Assembly: GCF_003627095.1 (NCBI RefSeq) | Contig: NZ_CP032627.1 | Span: 1,116,001 to 1,180,000 of the forward strand | DNA: 64,000 nt | Direction of reading: 5' to 3' | From: Lactococcus allomyrinae | GTDB taxonomy: Bacteria > Bacillota > Bacilli > Lactobacillales > Streptococcaceae | In this document: positions 35,151 to 45,402 of the stretch, one piece after another | Layout: each line of letters begins with the position of its first letter | How positions within the stretch are numbered: position 1 is the stretch's first letter | The notes under the pieces: model-generated | What the model was told of the DNA's origin: nothing | Seen by the model: the letters and a program-made list of their open reading frames with translations, nothing else | The model's database searches: none | Translations under genes and position numbers: made by a program

Positions 35151-35537
35151 TTAAAAATATTTCCTTCCATAATGAGTTCTAGGCAAAAATTTTCTAATCT
35201 CATCTCCATTAAATCCAACTAAGATTTTTTTCTCATCAAAAATTATTGGACTTCTTAACAACTCAGGAAATTCCAAGAGAATATGAACTAGCCTATTCAC
35301 TGTCATCTTCTCAAAATCAAATTTTTCATAAAATAATTTATGCGCATGAGAAACTCGAAATCTTGAAACCATGATTTCATCAAATCCCCTATCAGAAACT
35401 AATAATATTTCTTTTATTAGTTCACCAGTTAGTTCTTTTCTAGTTATAATCTTATATGGTAACTGATGAGATTCCAACCATTCAACTGCTTTATAGGCTC
35501 TTTTATCTGAATTTTCTCTTTTATAAACTTTTATCAT
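35151..35537 (-). CDS. Spx-like ArsC-family protein lacking the CXXC switch
   Basis: A 128-residue Spx paralogue. The C-terminal LLRSPIIFDEKKILVGFNGDEIRKFLP closely follows Spx, and the SRFRVSHAHKL segment parallels the RxRAYH region. At the N-terminus, where Spx has CxxC, this protein reads KRENSDKRAYKAVEWLESH, so it cannot use the thiol switch. It might compete with Spx for the RNA polymerase alpha subunit or respond to another cue; both are speculation. The Shine-Dalgarno is weak. It lies between pepV and the adhesin-locus HTH gene. Confidence 0.8.
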   Translation of the reverse strand: MIKVYKRENSDKRAYKAVEWLESHQLPYKIITRKELTGELIKEILLVSDRGFDEIMVSRFRVSHAHKLFYEKFDFEKMTVNRLVHILLEFPELLRSPIIFDEKKILVGFNGDEIRKFLPRTHYGRKYF

Positions 35538-35609
35538 CTGAAAAGTTTCCGTTCATTAAAAAATTATTATATATATTATCATCAAAGTAGGTAGAAAATT
35601 TAATAATAC

Positions 35610-36119
35610 TTATCTTATTCTTAGTAGCCAATCCAACGTTACCTCACCCAAATCTGCGATTTGAATGAGATGTTCTAGAGAAGGAGTAAACTTATTTTCT
35701 TCTATTTCCCATACGAGTCTTGAGGAAACTCTTGGTGATAACTCCCTGCCAAATTCTACTTCTGAAAGATTAAGTCGGGTTCTTATTCCTCTGATTTTCT
35801 CACCTAGATTATCTAAAAATTCAGACTGTCTACCGTTCAAATTTTGATGCGATTCATCCTTTGTATCTATTAGACATCGCTCACCGCTAATCGTACACAA
35901 GTTCACTCCTTTATCTTGAGCAGAGCTGTTCAAAACTCTTTCAAGTTTTTCCAATATCTTAATGTCTGGTTTCTTTCTCAAAAACAAAACGTCCGATACA
36001 AATGCCGCCGGATATCCAATGTCCTCTGAAAGCTTCAATATAGGAATTCTATAACGACGCATTTCTGTTCTAAAAATTTTCATTTTTTTATTGATATCTA
36101 TATCTTCCAAATCGTCCAT
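35610..36119 (-). CDS. Protein with two HTH (XRE-like) domains
   Basis: A 169-residue protein. The C-terminal half (about 105-169: EKIRGIRTRLNLSEVEFGREL ... SRLVWEIEENKFTPSLEHLIQIAD) is a Cro/C1-type helix-turn-helix; the N-terminal half (about 12-65: FRTEMRRYRIPILKLSEDIGY ... ILEKLERVLN) looks like a diverged second one. It is the last gene of the minus-strand adhesin/glycosylation run, 47 bases after the first glycosyltransferase gene, so it may regulate that locus. The start is uncertain; a weak purine-rich AAGAGAAAAG precedes the ATG at 36119. Confidence 0.65.
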   Translation of the reverse strand: MDDLEDIDINKKMKIFRTEMRRYRIPILKLSEDIGYPAAFVSDVLFLRKKPDIKILEKLERVLNSSAQDKGVNLCTISGERCLIDTKDESHQNLNGRQSEFLDNLGEKIRGIRTRLNLSEVEFGRELSPRVSSRLVWEIEENKFTPSLEHLIQIADLGEVTLDWLLRIR

Positions 36120-36166
36120 ATCTTTTCTCTTTTCAACTATTAGTCAATTTTTCATAATTCTCACTA

Positions 36167-37807
36167 TCATCTTAAAGAGTCATTCAATTTCTCATTGTTA
36201 GGATTTTGCTCCCCTATTCCCTTATGGATTGGGGTAATCTTCCTCACCTTCTTTGTAGCAGCATCTCTTAATAATTCTTGCCAAGCCTGCCAAACTCTTT
36301 CTTCCGAAAAACGCTGTGATAAATCATAAGCATTGGTAGACAATGATTGCAATAGAGTTTCATTAGAAAAGAGAGTCACGAACTTCTCCGCCATTTCTTC
36401 TACGCCATTAAAACTAACGATGTAACCATTCTTCTTATCAACAACTAAATCATTGGGACCATAGTTTACATCATTTGTTACTGTAACCATGCCATGACTT
36501 TGTGCTTCCAGCAGCGCCAAATTAAATCCCTCCATGACTGACATTAGAGCATAAACCTGATGTTCTTTTTGAACAGAAATTACTTCTTCTTTTTCTAAAT
36601 AATCATGTAAGTGTACACAATTATTTAACTCATATTTTTCAATTGCATCATCTATTGCTTTTTTAGCCTCATCTTGATTTCTATGATCAATATAACCATA
36701 AACATCTAAGGTTATATCATGGATTTTTCGTTTTGCGATTCCAACTGCCTCAATAACCTTATCTATACCTTTTTCCGGAGCAATTCGACAAGTCATTAAA
36801 ATACTATGATTTTTCCGTAATGACATCGGTAGTCTTTTCTCTCGTAAAATCTTCTCAGAATTTATTCCCACGGGAATTGTAAATAGTTTCGCGGATGGAT
36901 TAAAACGTTTCCTTATATCTTGAGTTTGTTTTTCTGTTGCGCTAATGATTGCATCATAACCATTTACATTTGTTAGACTAAATTCATAAAAATTATTTAG
37001 CATTGAATACATTGCATCTTGTGCATCACTCATGTGAGCATTATGTAAATGGAGGACGGTATAAGCTGGATGTTCCAAATTAAGTAAAGCCCAATCCGCT
37101 AAATGTGTTCTATCCATAATAAAAATATTAGCTTTTTCATCTCTCCAATACTTTTCGTTTAATCTATTAAGAAAATGTAAAGTTAATTCTTCAATATTCG
37201 AAAACATATAGATAGCACCATTATCCTCAATTAAACGCCACCCTGTTTTAATATAATTTTTTCGTGCATTATAACGATTGTATGTTTCAAGTATGGGTTG
37301 GCCATAAATATCATACCAAACTTCTGTACCTATTTTATTATCAGGAGTATACCACTGCGCAAGACTCAAAAACCCCCGAAAATCATAAAAATCAACACGG
37401 TATAAATTACCAAAACCATCAAAATATTCAACACTGCGTATACGTTCCAATGAATCTTCGGTAAAATAACTGACTCGAGCTACCAACTGCTGTTCTTGAA
37501 AAATAAGATACCTTCCTTTTTCTTCTTCTTTATCATATCTTATATTCAATAATCCAAAATCTAAATCTTTAACTTGGATAATTTTTTCAGGAAAGTTCAT
37601 TGCCTTTTGAAAATAATCAAACATCACTAAAGTTTCCTCATCATTGACTCCTACTTTAGCCAAAAAATAATGAATAGTAGGATTCCACTCTCGAAATACA
37701 AGTTTAAATGGTTGAGCATGCTTACGGAATAAGGCTGCACGTTTTAATTGTGCATGTTCAATTCCAGAATTTTTTTCATTGAACGATGAATTAATAAAAA
37801 AAATCAT
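36167..37807 (-). CDS. GT4-type protein glycosyltransferase (GtfA/SdgA-like)
   Basis: A 546-residue glycosyltransferase of the GT-B fold. It has the family N-terminus INSSFNEKNSGIEHAQLKRA, an inserted beta-rich middle (about 90-200: VEYFDGFGNLYRVDFYDFRG), a Rossmann domain with CRIAPEKGIDKVIEA, and the EX7E motif in SVMEGFNLALLEAQSHGM. Such pairs (staphylococcal SdgA/SdgB, lactobacillal GtfA/GtfB, streptococcal GtfA) attach sugars to serines of secreted serine-rich proteins. Here the serine-rich adhesin lies seven genes upstream on the same strand, the obvious substrate. GGAGGAGGG precedes the ATG. The acceptor and sugar are inferred from context. Confidence 0.82.
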   Translation of the reverse strand: MIFFINSSFNEKNSGIEHAQLKRAALFRKHAQPFKLVFREWNPTIHYFLAKVGVNDEETLVMFDYFQKAMNFPEKIIQVKDLDFGLLNIRYDKEEEKGRYLIFQEQQLVARVSYFTEDSLERIRSVEYFDGFGNLYRVDFYDFRGFLSLAQWYTPDNKIGTEVWYDIYGQPILETYNRYNARKNYIKTGWRLIEDNGAIYMFSNIEELTLHFLNRLNEKYWRDEKANIFIMDRTHLADWALLNLEHPAYTVLHLHNAHMSDAQDAMYSMLNNFYEFSLTNVNGYDAIISATEKQTQDIRKRFNPSAKLFTIPVGINSEKILREKRLPMSLRKNHSILMTCRIAPEKGIDKVIEAVGIAKRKIHDITLDVYGYIDHRNQDEAKKAIDDAIEKYELNNCVHLHDYLEKEEVISVQKEHQVYALMSVMEGFNLALLEAQSHGMVTVTNDVNYGPNDLVVDKKNGYIVSFNGVEEMAEKFVTLFSNETLLQSLSTNAYDLSQRFSEERVWQAWQELLRDAATKKVRKITPIHKGIGEQNPNNEKLNDSLR

Positions 37808-37822
37808 TTATTCCCTCCTCCG

Positions 37823-39349
37823 CTAGTTTATAAATAAATTATTTACTACCCTATTATTGTAAGCCCATCTTTCCCATACCTTATCAATACTGAATATTTG
37901 AGCTTTATCCGCTGCACCTTTAGACAATAAGTGCCATAATTTTTGATTTATAAGTATTTTTATAATACTTTTTGCTGCTTGTCTCTTACTACCATAAGGC
38001 ACAAAATACCCACTAATACCATTATCAATCAATTTTGAAAGTCCATACTTAACTTGATAAGATACGATAGGAACACCATAAGTCATCGCTTCCAATATGT
38101 TCATACCAAAACTCTCACTCTCAGAAGTATTTAAAAACAGAGAAGTCTCTTGCAAAATGCATTCTAATACCTCTTTTGTCTGATATCCCTTAAAAATCAC
38201 ATTATTCTTTAAACCATACTTATCTACTAAGTGCTGTAATTTCTGTTGAAGTATCTCTGATGAAGCATATCCATAAAATTCAAATTTAATATCTGGTATA
38301 GATTGATGTACAATTTTGATGATTTCAATAATATCCGTTGGATTTTTTTCATCAGATAATCTTCCTAGATATATAATCTTATGTTTCTGACGTTGAATCT
38401 TACTACTTCGTACTGGTTTTTCTGCATAAGTATCTGGCAAAGCTAAAATATGCTTTATTTTCCAGTTCTTTTTAATTTCTGCTGCTTCTTGTTCGGTCGG
38501 AACAAGAATCCCATCAAAATGGGATTCCAAAGTTGTAAACAAGTTTTCTAAATACTCACTCGTTTTACTTTGGGTTCCGTCTTGCCTACCTATTTCCAAA
38601 TGACTAGCGTGGAGAAATTGCCATTTTCCCCTACTGTTTTTTATTTCTGCTACAGAAGAAATCAGAGAAATTCTGTCATTGATAAATACACTTGCCTCCT
38701 GGAATGCTAATTCATTCATAAAAAATATAAAGAGTTCTTGCTCAGTATTAAAACGGTAAACTTTCTTTTGGTAATCTAACAATTTATACATTGTAGGATG
38801 TAAAACTCCATTGATATTCATGTGAGTAATTTCTAATCTTACATTTCCTCTATAATCATAAAATATCTGAGTGCCAACATTTCCGTCTGGATGAAAATAT
38901 TGAGTAGAGGATTTGAAACCTCGCCTATCCCAAATATCTTTAGCAACACTCTCACCCATTTCATTATAATAATCGATTGAGGCAATAATCCCCACTGTTG
39001 CTGGAGCAATTGTCACTTCACCAATTATATGTCCCGCATGCTTAATAAGAGATTTATTGGCATCAATTCCTTCAATATGATAGAGTTTTTTATCAATTAC
39101 TGATGCATAGCGGACATTCACATCGTTTTCATCAATATCCGTAATGTTTTGGAAATAATCATACATATTGACTACATCACTATGACTAAGTCCAACACGT
39201 TTTAAATCCCCAGCTAACTGCGAATTGTAATTTCGTGTCAAAATCTTTGCAGGGATACCTTGCGCATGAAAAAGTTTAATACGCTTAACAGCTGAAAATT
39301 CTGTTCCTGAATTCAGAGTAAAAATATTTTCATTAACAAAATAGTTCAT
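37823..39349 (-). CDS. GT4-type protein glycosyltransferase (GtfA/SdgB-like)
   Basis: The 508-residue partner of the preceding gene, sharing the layout: NIFTLNSGTEFSAVKRIKLF at the N-terminus, inserted beta domain with IDYYNEMGESVAKDIWDRRG and VGTQIFYDYRGNV, IYLGRLSDEKNPTDIIEII, and EX7E in SESFGMNILEAMTYGVPIV. The two proteins are homologous to each other but clearly distinct, as in two-enzyme systems where one primes and the other extends or where both form a complex. AAAGGAAT precedes the ATG and the next gene follows after 15 bases, so they are co-translated. Cytoplasmic. Likely acceptor: the adhesin at 43506-47641. Confidence 0.82.
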   Translation of the reverse strand: MNYFVNENIFTLNSGTEFSAVKRIKLFHAQGIPAKILTRNYNSQLAGDLKRVGLSHSDVVNMYDYFQNITDIDENDVNVRYASVIDKKLYHIEGIDANKSLIKHAGHIIGEVTIAPATVGIIASIDYYNEMGESVAKDIWDRRGFKSSTQYFHPDGNVGTQIFYDYRGNVRLEITHMNINGVLHPTMYKLLDYQKKVYRFNTEQELFIFFMNELAFQEASVFINDRISLISSVAEIKNSRGKWQFLHASHLEIGRQDGTQSKTSEYLENLFTTLESHFDGILVPTEQEAAEIKKNWKIKHILALPDTYAEKPVRSSKIQRQKHKIIYLGRLSDEKNPTDIIEIIKIVHQSIPDIKFEFYGYASSEILQQKLQHLVDKYGLKNNVIFKGYQTKEVLECILQETSLFLNTSESESFGMNILEAMTYGVPIVSYQVKYGLSKLIDNGISGYFVPYGSKRQAAKSIIKILINQKLWHLLSKGAADKAQIFSIDKVWERWAYNNRVVNNLFIN

Positions 39350-39462
39350 TTATCTATTCCTTTCTTTTTAATTAAGTATTGTCCGTACATATCAGATAAA
39401 TCTTTTAATGTCACTCTATTAATAAAATCTCCTACTTTATTTCTCCTAATTTTTACATATCA

Positions 39463-41285
39463 CTAGATTTCTTTGACAACTTCTTTTTGTGCCCGTGGTG
39501 TATACTGAATATCTAATAATAGATAGTTACTGATGAGAGGTGCTGTTAATGTAAAATCTGCCTCACCTTTATCTGTTTGGACCACACTAGGAAGTAAATC
39601 TTTACCATTCTTATCAACATATTTTATAATCACCTCATATGCTTTTGAATTCTTTCTATAATTTATGATTATATTTTTACTCAGATTTTTTGGCAAATCA
39701 GGTAAAAGATAGCCTTGATTAAAGTCTTTTTGATTGACTGGTATTAAATCTACACCAACCGCTGCTGGTATATAGCCTGATAAATAGGGGATTACCTGAT
39801 TAGTCTTACCCGTATGAGTCACATCATTAGGATTATTAAAATATTTTATTTCTTCTTCATGACCATCAGGGCTAACTACAATATATCCCCCAATAAATCG
39901 TAAACATAATTAACCTCTATTTCATCTTCTGATAGTGTTCCCTGAGCATTATCTGGGTAATTGATTAGAAAATAATTATCAATTACCACTGCTGCCGTAA
40001 TGTAATTATCACCCACATCTCCTATGTGACGAATACTGGGTACTAGTATTTTTCCTCTTTGATCCAAATAATTTATAGTCACGACACTTTTGTTCTTTAT
40101 GTAGTTAATCAAGGTATTTTCAGTTACCTTACTTGGAGTAGGAAACCAATAGCCTAGTATGGGTTTCTCATTATCTACTAGAGTTAATACCACTCCATCA
40201 GCTTGCTCTGGAGTATAACCTGAAATATAAGGAATCACGTTCGTTGATATACCAGCTTGTGTTGGATCACTTAAATCATTGGGATAGATGGTATCATCCA
40301 TACTGCCATCGGGTTTAGTAACTACATAGCTTCCCAATCGAGAATAAATATAAGTTACTTGTGTTTCATCTTTTGACAGAGTACCACTAATATTAGATGG
40401 AATAGTCGTTAAGACATAACCATCTAATATTGGAGCCATCGTTGTATAAGTATCGCCTACTTCTCCTATTCGCCGAGTGCTTGGTGCTACTTCATTACCA
40501 TTATTGTCCACATAATTCGTAATAATCTCATTGTGAGTCTGGATATAAGTAATCTGAATATCTTGTGTAGGATTACTAGAAATCTCAGGAAGTAGATATC
40601 CTTGACTTGGGTCACTTGGATTGATTGAAAGCAATGCTCTACCATCTGAACTTTCTGGTCTATACCCTAGGATAAAGGGAACTTTATTTAGTAGATTATT
40701 AACTTTACTAGGATTATTTGAATCATTTTCATACATTATTCTATCTGTATTTCCATCTGGTTTTCTTACTATATAATTCCCTAAAAGGCCATAGACATAA
40801 GTGACAGTTGTTGCATCTATTAGCTTAGTCGTAAATTCCTTATTCTGGATATATTCAATTATTATATCCTGCGTTAAATCATCTGGAAGTTCTGGAAACA
40901 GATACCCATAATCAATATTATCTAAGTCCACTGCCTCCAAAAAATTACCACTGGTTTTTGGTCTATATCCCTCAAAATATGGAATTGTATTTTGAGGATT
41001 GACAAACTTTTTAGGATTATCCCAACCATTAGGATAAATAATCTCCTCTATAGCTCCGTTAGGTGACTTAATTATATAGCATCCCACTGGAGTATATGTA
41101 TGAGTGACTATTGTTTCTCTGTTGAAAAACTTACTTCTTGAAGTACTTACAGTCTTCACTAACATGTATCCTTCTAAAACAGGGGCATATACAATGCCCC
41201 CCTTCTCTGAATCTATACGAGCTGTATTTGGTGAAATTTCATTACCGTTTTCGTCCTCATAATATTGTGTAATTAGATGACTCAT
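39463..41285 (-). pseudogene. Signal-less, anchor-less MucBP-type repeat protein, frameshifted in a G run
   Basis: Begins at the ATG 41285 with AAGGAA eight bases upstream, so it is set up for translation, yet there is no signal peptide, and the C-terminus (RAQKEVVKEI) has no LPXTG or helix. The body is about four diverged copies of the unit that makes up the adhesin's repeats: TNYVDNNGNEVAPS, GDTYTTMAPILDGYVLT, GTLSKDETQVTYIYS, LGSYVVTKPDGSMDD, NVIPYISGYTPE. The frame breaks at a G5 run (39887-39891): the first frame stops three codons later, and one more G restores GYIVVSPDGHEEE and the rest, giving 607 residues. It may be a cytoplasmic partner, a donor of repeat variants for the adhesin, or a decaying duplicate. 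Confidence 0.75.
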
Positions 41286-41317
41286 CCTGTTTTTCCTTTT
41301 TTATAGGTATTCCTGTC

Positions 41318-42529
41318 TTATTTTTCTTCAGATAAATTTGTTTGCATTTCTTTCAAAACTTTCTGTTCTTCAACTAATTTTTTACGGAGAATCTCTTTAG
41401 AAATTACTGGTTTATTTGATAATCCCTTTTTTTTAGGTTCATAATCACCTTGGTTTAAAGGAACATTAACCTCTTCCCAGATTATTCTCGCTTTTTTATA
41501 CAAACCTCTAACATTCAAAAGTTCAGAGTTCTCCACAAAAACTAAACGTTTAAAATAATCTGCTCCAATCTCATCCCTTAAACTCTCTTTTGAAATAATA
41601 TTCGCCCCTCCTCCTGTCAAAACAATACTCCTGATATCTTCAATATCAGGAAAACATTCTGTAACAAATGGTGCAATAACAAAACGTGTATATTGATTGA
41701 TTGTTTCTTCAACTATGGAAGTAATATCTTTAGTATCATTTTCATTGGAACTTGGTGAATATAAATAGTTATCTGAATCTTTTGTTTCTCGCAGCATTTT
41801 TTCAATAATAAGATTTCTTGTTGAATTAATCCTATGACTGATTTCTTTTACTATTAATTGAATACCACTAAAACGCTCTTCTTCTATCGGAGAGGGAATC
41901 GTTTGGACACAGCTATTAGCTAAAAGAGTCCCTCCCCCTATATCAACTACACCAATCTTAGACTCTCCATACATTTCTATCTCTTTGAAATCTTCATCAG
42001 AGGAAATAGAATATATAGACCCCATGTATTGAGGGAAGAATAAAATATATTCTTCAGATGGAATTTCTAAATGTATCTCTTTTCCATTAATTAAGAATTG
42101 ATGACATCCTATTAGCGATTTTTTTAGAAAAGAAAGAGTTTTAATTTCGTTTATACTCGTTACAGAAAGTCCCAAAGCTAAATGAACAACTATGTGTTCA
42201 GAATCCGTCTCATTATAATCCATAGCTAAACGCCCCAGAGCAAACTCTAATATACGAATCACTTTCTTTTGTTCTAATCTATAAGATCGAGCATAAGTAT
42301 TGATTACTTTTTCTGGTAAATGGTAATTTTCTAACTTTGGTCCCCAAATATAACACTCTTTATCATCATTTTCCCCCAAAGATTGAAAGATGTAGTTTTC
42401 ACCCATTATCAGTTGAACTTCTCCAACATATTTCATTGGTAAATACGAGGCTGGATATATATATTCTCCACGATCAGACTTCATTTTTATTAGGCTATTG
42501 CCTAAATCAATACTAAAAATAGTATCCAA
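41318..42529 (-). CDS. ParM-like actin-family ATPase
   Basis: A 403-residue protein of the ParM/StbA/Alp actin-like family. Phosphate-1 loop FSIDLGNSLIKMKS at residues 5-18, phosphate-2 loop IGVVDIGGGTLLANS near 190, and adenosine motif IVLTGGGANII near 305 are all in place, so ATP binding is likely. The start is TTG at 42529 with AAAGGAAG nine bases upstream. The C-terminal about 60 residues are charged and helical. Such proteins form filaments that move plasmids, but no ParR, repeat centromere or replication gene lies nearby; instead the neighbours are a coiled-coil protein, a surface adhesin and glycosyltransferases. The role here is unknown. Confidence 0.8.
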   Translation of the reverse strand: MDTIFSIDLGNSLIKMKSDRGEYIYPASYLPMKYVGEVQLIMGENYIFQSLGENDDKECYIWGPKLENYHLPEKVINTYARSYRLEQKKVIRILEFALGRLAMDYNETDSEHIVVHLALGLSVTSINEIKTLSFLKKSLIGCHQFLINGKEIHLEIPSEEYILFFPQYMGSIYSISSDEDFKEIEMYGESKIGVVDIGGGTLLANSCVQTIPSPIEEERFSGIQLIVKEISHRINSTRNLIIEKMLRETKDSDNYLYSPSSNENDTKDITSIVEETINQYTRFVIAPFVTECFPDIEDIRSIVLTGGGANIISKESLRDEIGADYFKRLVFVENSELLNVRGLYKKARIIWEEVNVPLNQGDYEPKKKGLSNKPVISKEILRKKLVEEQKVLKEMQTNLSEEK

Positions 42530-42557
42530 TATTAATTACTTCCTTTCATTTCATTAG

Positions 42558-43361
42558 TCAAGCTAGATATTGAGAAGGTACTGCATCAATCATTTGAATG
42601 CAGCTTTCAAGCTTAAGAGTATAATCTTCAATTTTTGAGGCAAGGTTGTCTAGCTCATTTTGTTTTTCAGATAACATATTTTCTACTCTTTGTTGAGCTT
42701 TTTTTACAATATCCGTTCCTTCTTTTTCCGCATTTTTCCTTATCAGCAAAGCCTGCTCTTCTGCATTTTTTATTTTTTCATTTAATATTTCCTCAGTAGG
42801 ATATTTTTCACGGATATTGATGATTAATTCGGAAAACTGAGTTTTTGCATGAAGAAATTCTCTCTCTATTTCTTCTCGTTTTCCAACTTCTTTTTGATTT
42901 TTTTCAAATAACTGTTTGTTTTTTTCTTCCTCCTTCTGCAATTTTTTCTCTAGTTTTTCAATATTTTCTTTTTGTTGCTTTATTTCCTCCTTTTCTTGTT
43001 CTATTTTTTTTGAAAATTGATTTATAATATTATCTTTTGTTTTTTTTAGCTCTTGTTCATTAGATAGATTTTTTGAACTATCTTTTGCCTCTTCTATTTG
43101 GGCAAGTTTTTTTGAAAGGTTTTCACAGTCTATTTTTGACTTTTCTAACTCTTTCTCACATCTTATTAGAAGTTGATATTTTATTTTATAACCTTTTTCG
43201 GAAATTCTTAATTTTTCTTCTAATTCCTGTATTTCTTTTTTGTATTTTTCTGCTTCTAAAAACTTTATATCACTCTCACTATCCGTAATCTCAGACTCTA
43301 TCAAGCTACTTTTAGGTCTAAACAAGTGCTTAAAAAAACTTTTTTCTCCTTCTGATTCCAT
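42558..43361 (-). CDS. Coiled-coil protein of the adhesin locus
   Basis: A 267-residue, highly charged protein almost entirely predicted as coiled coil (about residues 35-250, long Glu/Lys/Gln heptads such as QEKEEIKQQKENIEKLEKKL). Residues 190-250 resemble the DivIVA or ATP-synthase b-type coiled coils (AEEQALLIRKNAEKEGTDIV). There is no signal peptide or membrane helix, so it is cytoplasmic. GGAGAAG precedes the ATG and the ParM-like gene follows after 28 bases. It is a natural candidate for an adaptor or nucleator of the actin-like filament, but that is inference. No specific family recognised. Confidence 0.75.
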   Translation of the reverse strand: MESEGEKSFFKHLFRPKSSLIESEITDSESDIKFLEAEKYKKEIQELEEKLRISEKGYKIKYQLLIRCEKELEKSKIDCENLSKKLAQIEEAKDSSKNLSNEQELKKTKDNIINQFSKKIEQEKEEIKQQKENIEKLEKKLQKEEEKNKQLFEKNQKEVGKREEIEREFLHAKTQFSELIINIREKYPTEEILNEKIKNAEEQALLIRKNAEKEGTDIVKKAQQRVENMLSEKQNELDNLASKIEDYTLKLESCIQMIDAVPSQYLA

Positions 43362-43796
43362 GTCTACTCTTCTCCATTAATCTATTTTCTGATAGCTAAT
43401 ATTATATTCTCTAACGATTGTTTAATAAGATTTCTTTCTATCAAGAGCCGCGCCAAAAAATTACGCAGCTAATCTAGAAACTATATTTAAACTGTATTTT
43501 AAACTCTAATCATCAGATTTTTTTCGCTTGTTAATATTAGCTAGCCCTAATATTCCTAAAAGCATGACTAAGCCTACACCACTCATTTCTTTAGAGATTT
43601 TTTCATCATCACCAGTCTTTGGTAAATCATTTCCAGATAAGGTTAGTGTTGAAGCAGATACTGGGCTAATTCCCAATGTAGAATCTACAATAGAGCCTAT
43701 CGTTTTATCTGAAGTTTGTGCTGAATTCTCTCCTGATTCTCCAGTTTTTTTAGGGTTTTTCGTATTTCCAGAACCCTCTGAGGTCGTACTATTCTT

Positions 43797-45402
43797 GGTA
43801 TAAGTAATGGGAGTGTCTTGCGTAGGATCATCTGGGATTGCTGGAGGTAAGTAACCTTGGCTCGGATCATTAGGGTCAACTGGGGTCAATGCTGTACCAT
43901 CTGGTCCCTCTGGAGTATAACCTGGAACATAAGGAATCACGTTCGTTGGACTACCTGGTTGTGTCGGATTACTTGGATCATTAGGATAGATTGTCTCATC
44001 TGTGCTACCATCAGGATTAGTGACGACATAACTTCCTAATGGAGAGTAGACGTATGTTACTTGCGTTTCATCTTCTGATAAGGTACCACTAGCATTGGAT
44101 GGAGTGTCGGTTAATACATAACCATCTACTACTGGAGCTGTCGTTGTATAAGCATCACCTACTCCCCCTGTTTGATGAGCGCTGGGTGCCACTTCATTGC
44201 CATTACCATCCACATAATTCGCAGTAACACTACTTTGATCTTGGGTATAAGTAATGGGAGTGTCTTGCGTAGGATCATCTGGGATTGCTGGAGGTAAGTA
44301 ACCTTGGCTCGGATCACTAGGGTCAACTGGGGTCAACGCTGTACCATCTGGCCCCTCTGGAGTATAACCTGGAACATAAGGAATCACGTTCGTTGGACTA
44401 CCTGGTTGTGCGGGATTACTTGGATCATTAGGATAGATTGTCTCATCCGTGCTACCATCAGGATTAGTGACAACATAACTTCCTAATGGAGAGTAGACGT
44501 ATGTTACTTGCGTTTCATCTTCTGATAAGGTACCACTAGCATTGGATGGAGTGTCGGTTAATACATAACCATCTACTACTGGAGCTGTCGTTGTATAAGC
44601 ATCACCTACTCCTCCTGTTTGATGAGCGCTGGGTGCCACTTCATTGCCATTACCATCCACATAATTCGCAGTAACACTACTTTGATCTTGGGTATAAGTA
44701 ATGGGAGTGTCTTGCGTAGGATCATCTGGGATTGCTGGAGGTAAGTAACCTTGGCTCGGATCATTAGGGTCAACTGGGGTCAACGCTGTACCATCTGGCC
44801 CCTCTGGAGTATAACCTGGAACATAAGGAATCACGTTCGTTGGACTACCTGGTTGTGCGGGATTACTTGGATCATTAGGATAGATTGTCTCATCCGTGCT
44901 ACCATCAGGATTAGTGACAACATAACTTCCTAATGGAGAGTAGACGTATGTTACTTGCGTTTCATCTTCTGATAAGGTACCACTAGCATTGGATGGAGTG
45001 TCGGTTAATACATAACCATCTACTACTGGAGCTGTCGTTGTATAAGCATCACCTACTCCTCCTGTTTGATGAGCGCTGGGTGCCACTTCATTGCCATTAC
45101 CATCCACATAATTCGCAGTAACACTACTTTGATCTTGGGTATAAGTAATGGGAGTGTCTTGCGTAGGATCATCTGGGATTGCTGGAGGTAAATAACCTTG
45201 GCTCGGATCATTAGGGTCAACTGGGGTCAACGCTGTACCATCTGGTCCCTCTGGAGTATAACCTGGAACATAAGGAATCACGTTCGTTGGACTACCTGGT
45301 TGTGTCGGATTACTTGGGTCATTAGGATAGATTGTCTCATCTGTGCTACCATCAGGATTAGTGACAACATAACTTCCTAATGGAGAGTAGACGTATGTTA
45401 CT
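43797..45402. repeat. 447-bp tandem repeats inside the adhesin gene
   Basis: Units begin at 43797, 44244, 44691 and 45138 (period 447 bp, 149 codons): three full copies and about 0.6 of a fourth. The copies differ by only a few bases, which indicates recent duplication or gene conversion. Confidence 0.95.

Noticed and set aside
41318-42529. ParM-like gene as evidence of an integrated plasmid partition system
   Set aside because: No ParR-type gene, iteron-like centromere or replication gene is nearby, and it is embedded in a co-directional adhesin locus.
43857-45380. Repeated 60-codon plus-strand frames every 447 bases
   Set aside because: They are shadows of the adhesin repeats on the other strand and have no ribosome site.
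43797-45402. Evenly spaced repeats as a possible CRISPR array
   Set aside because: Units are 447 bp, contiguous and coding; there are no short repeats with unique spacers and no cas genes.
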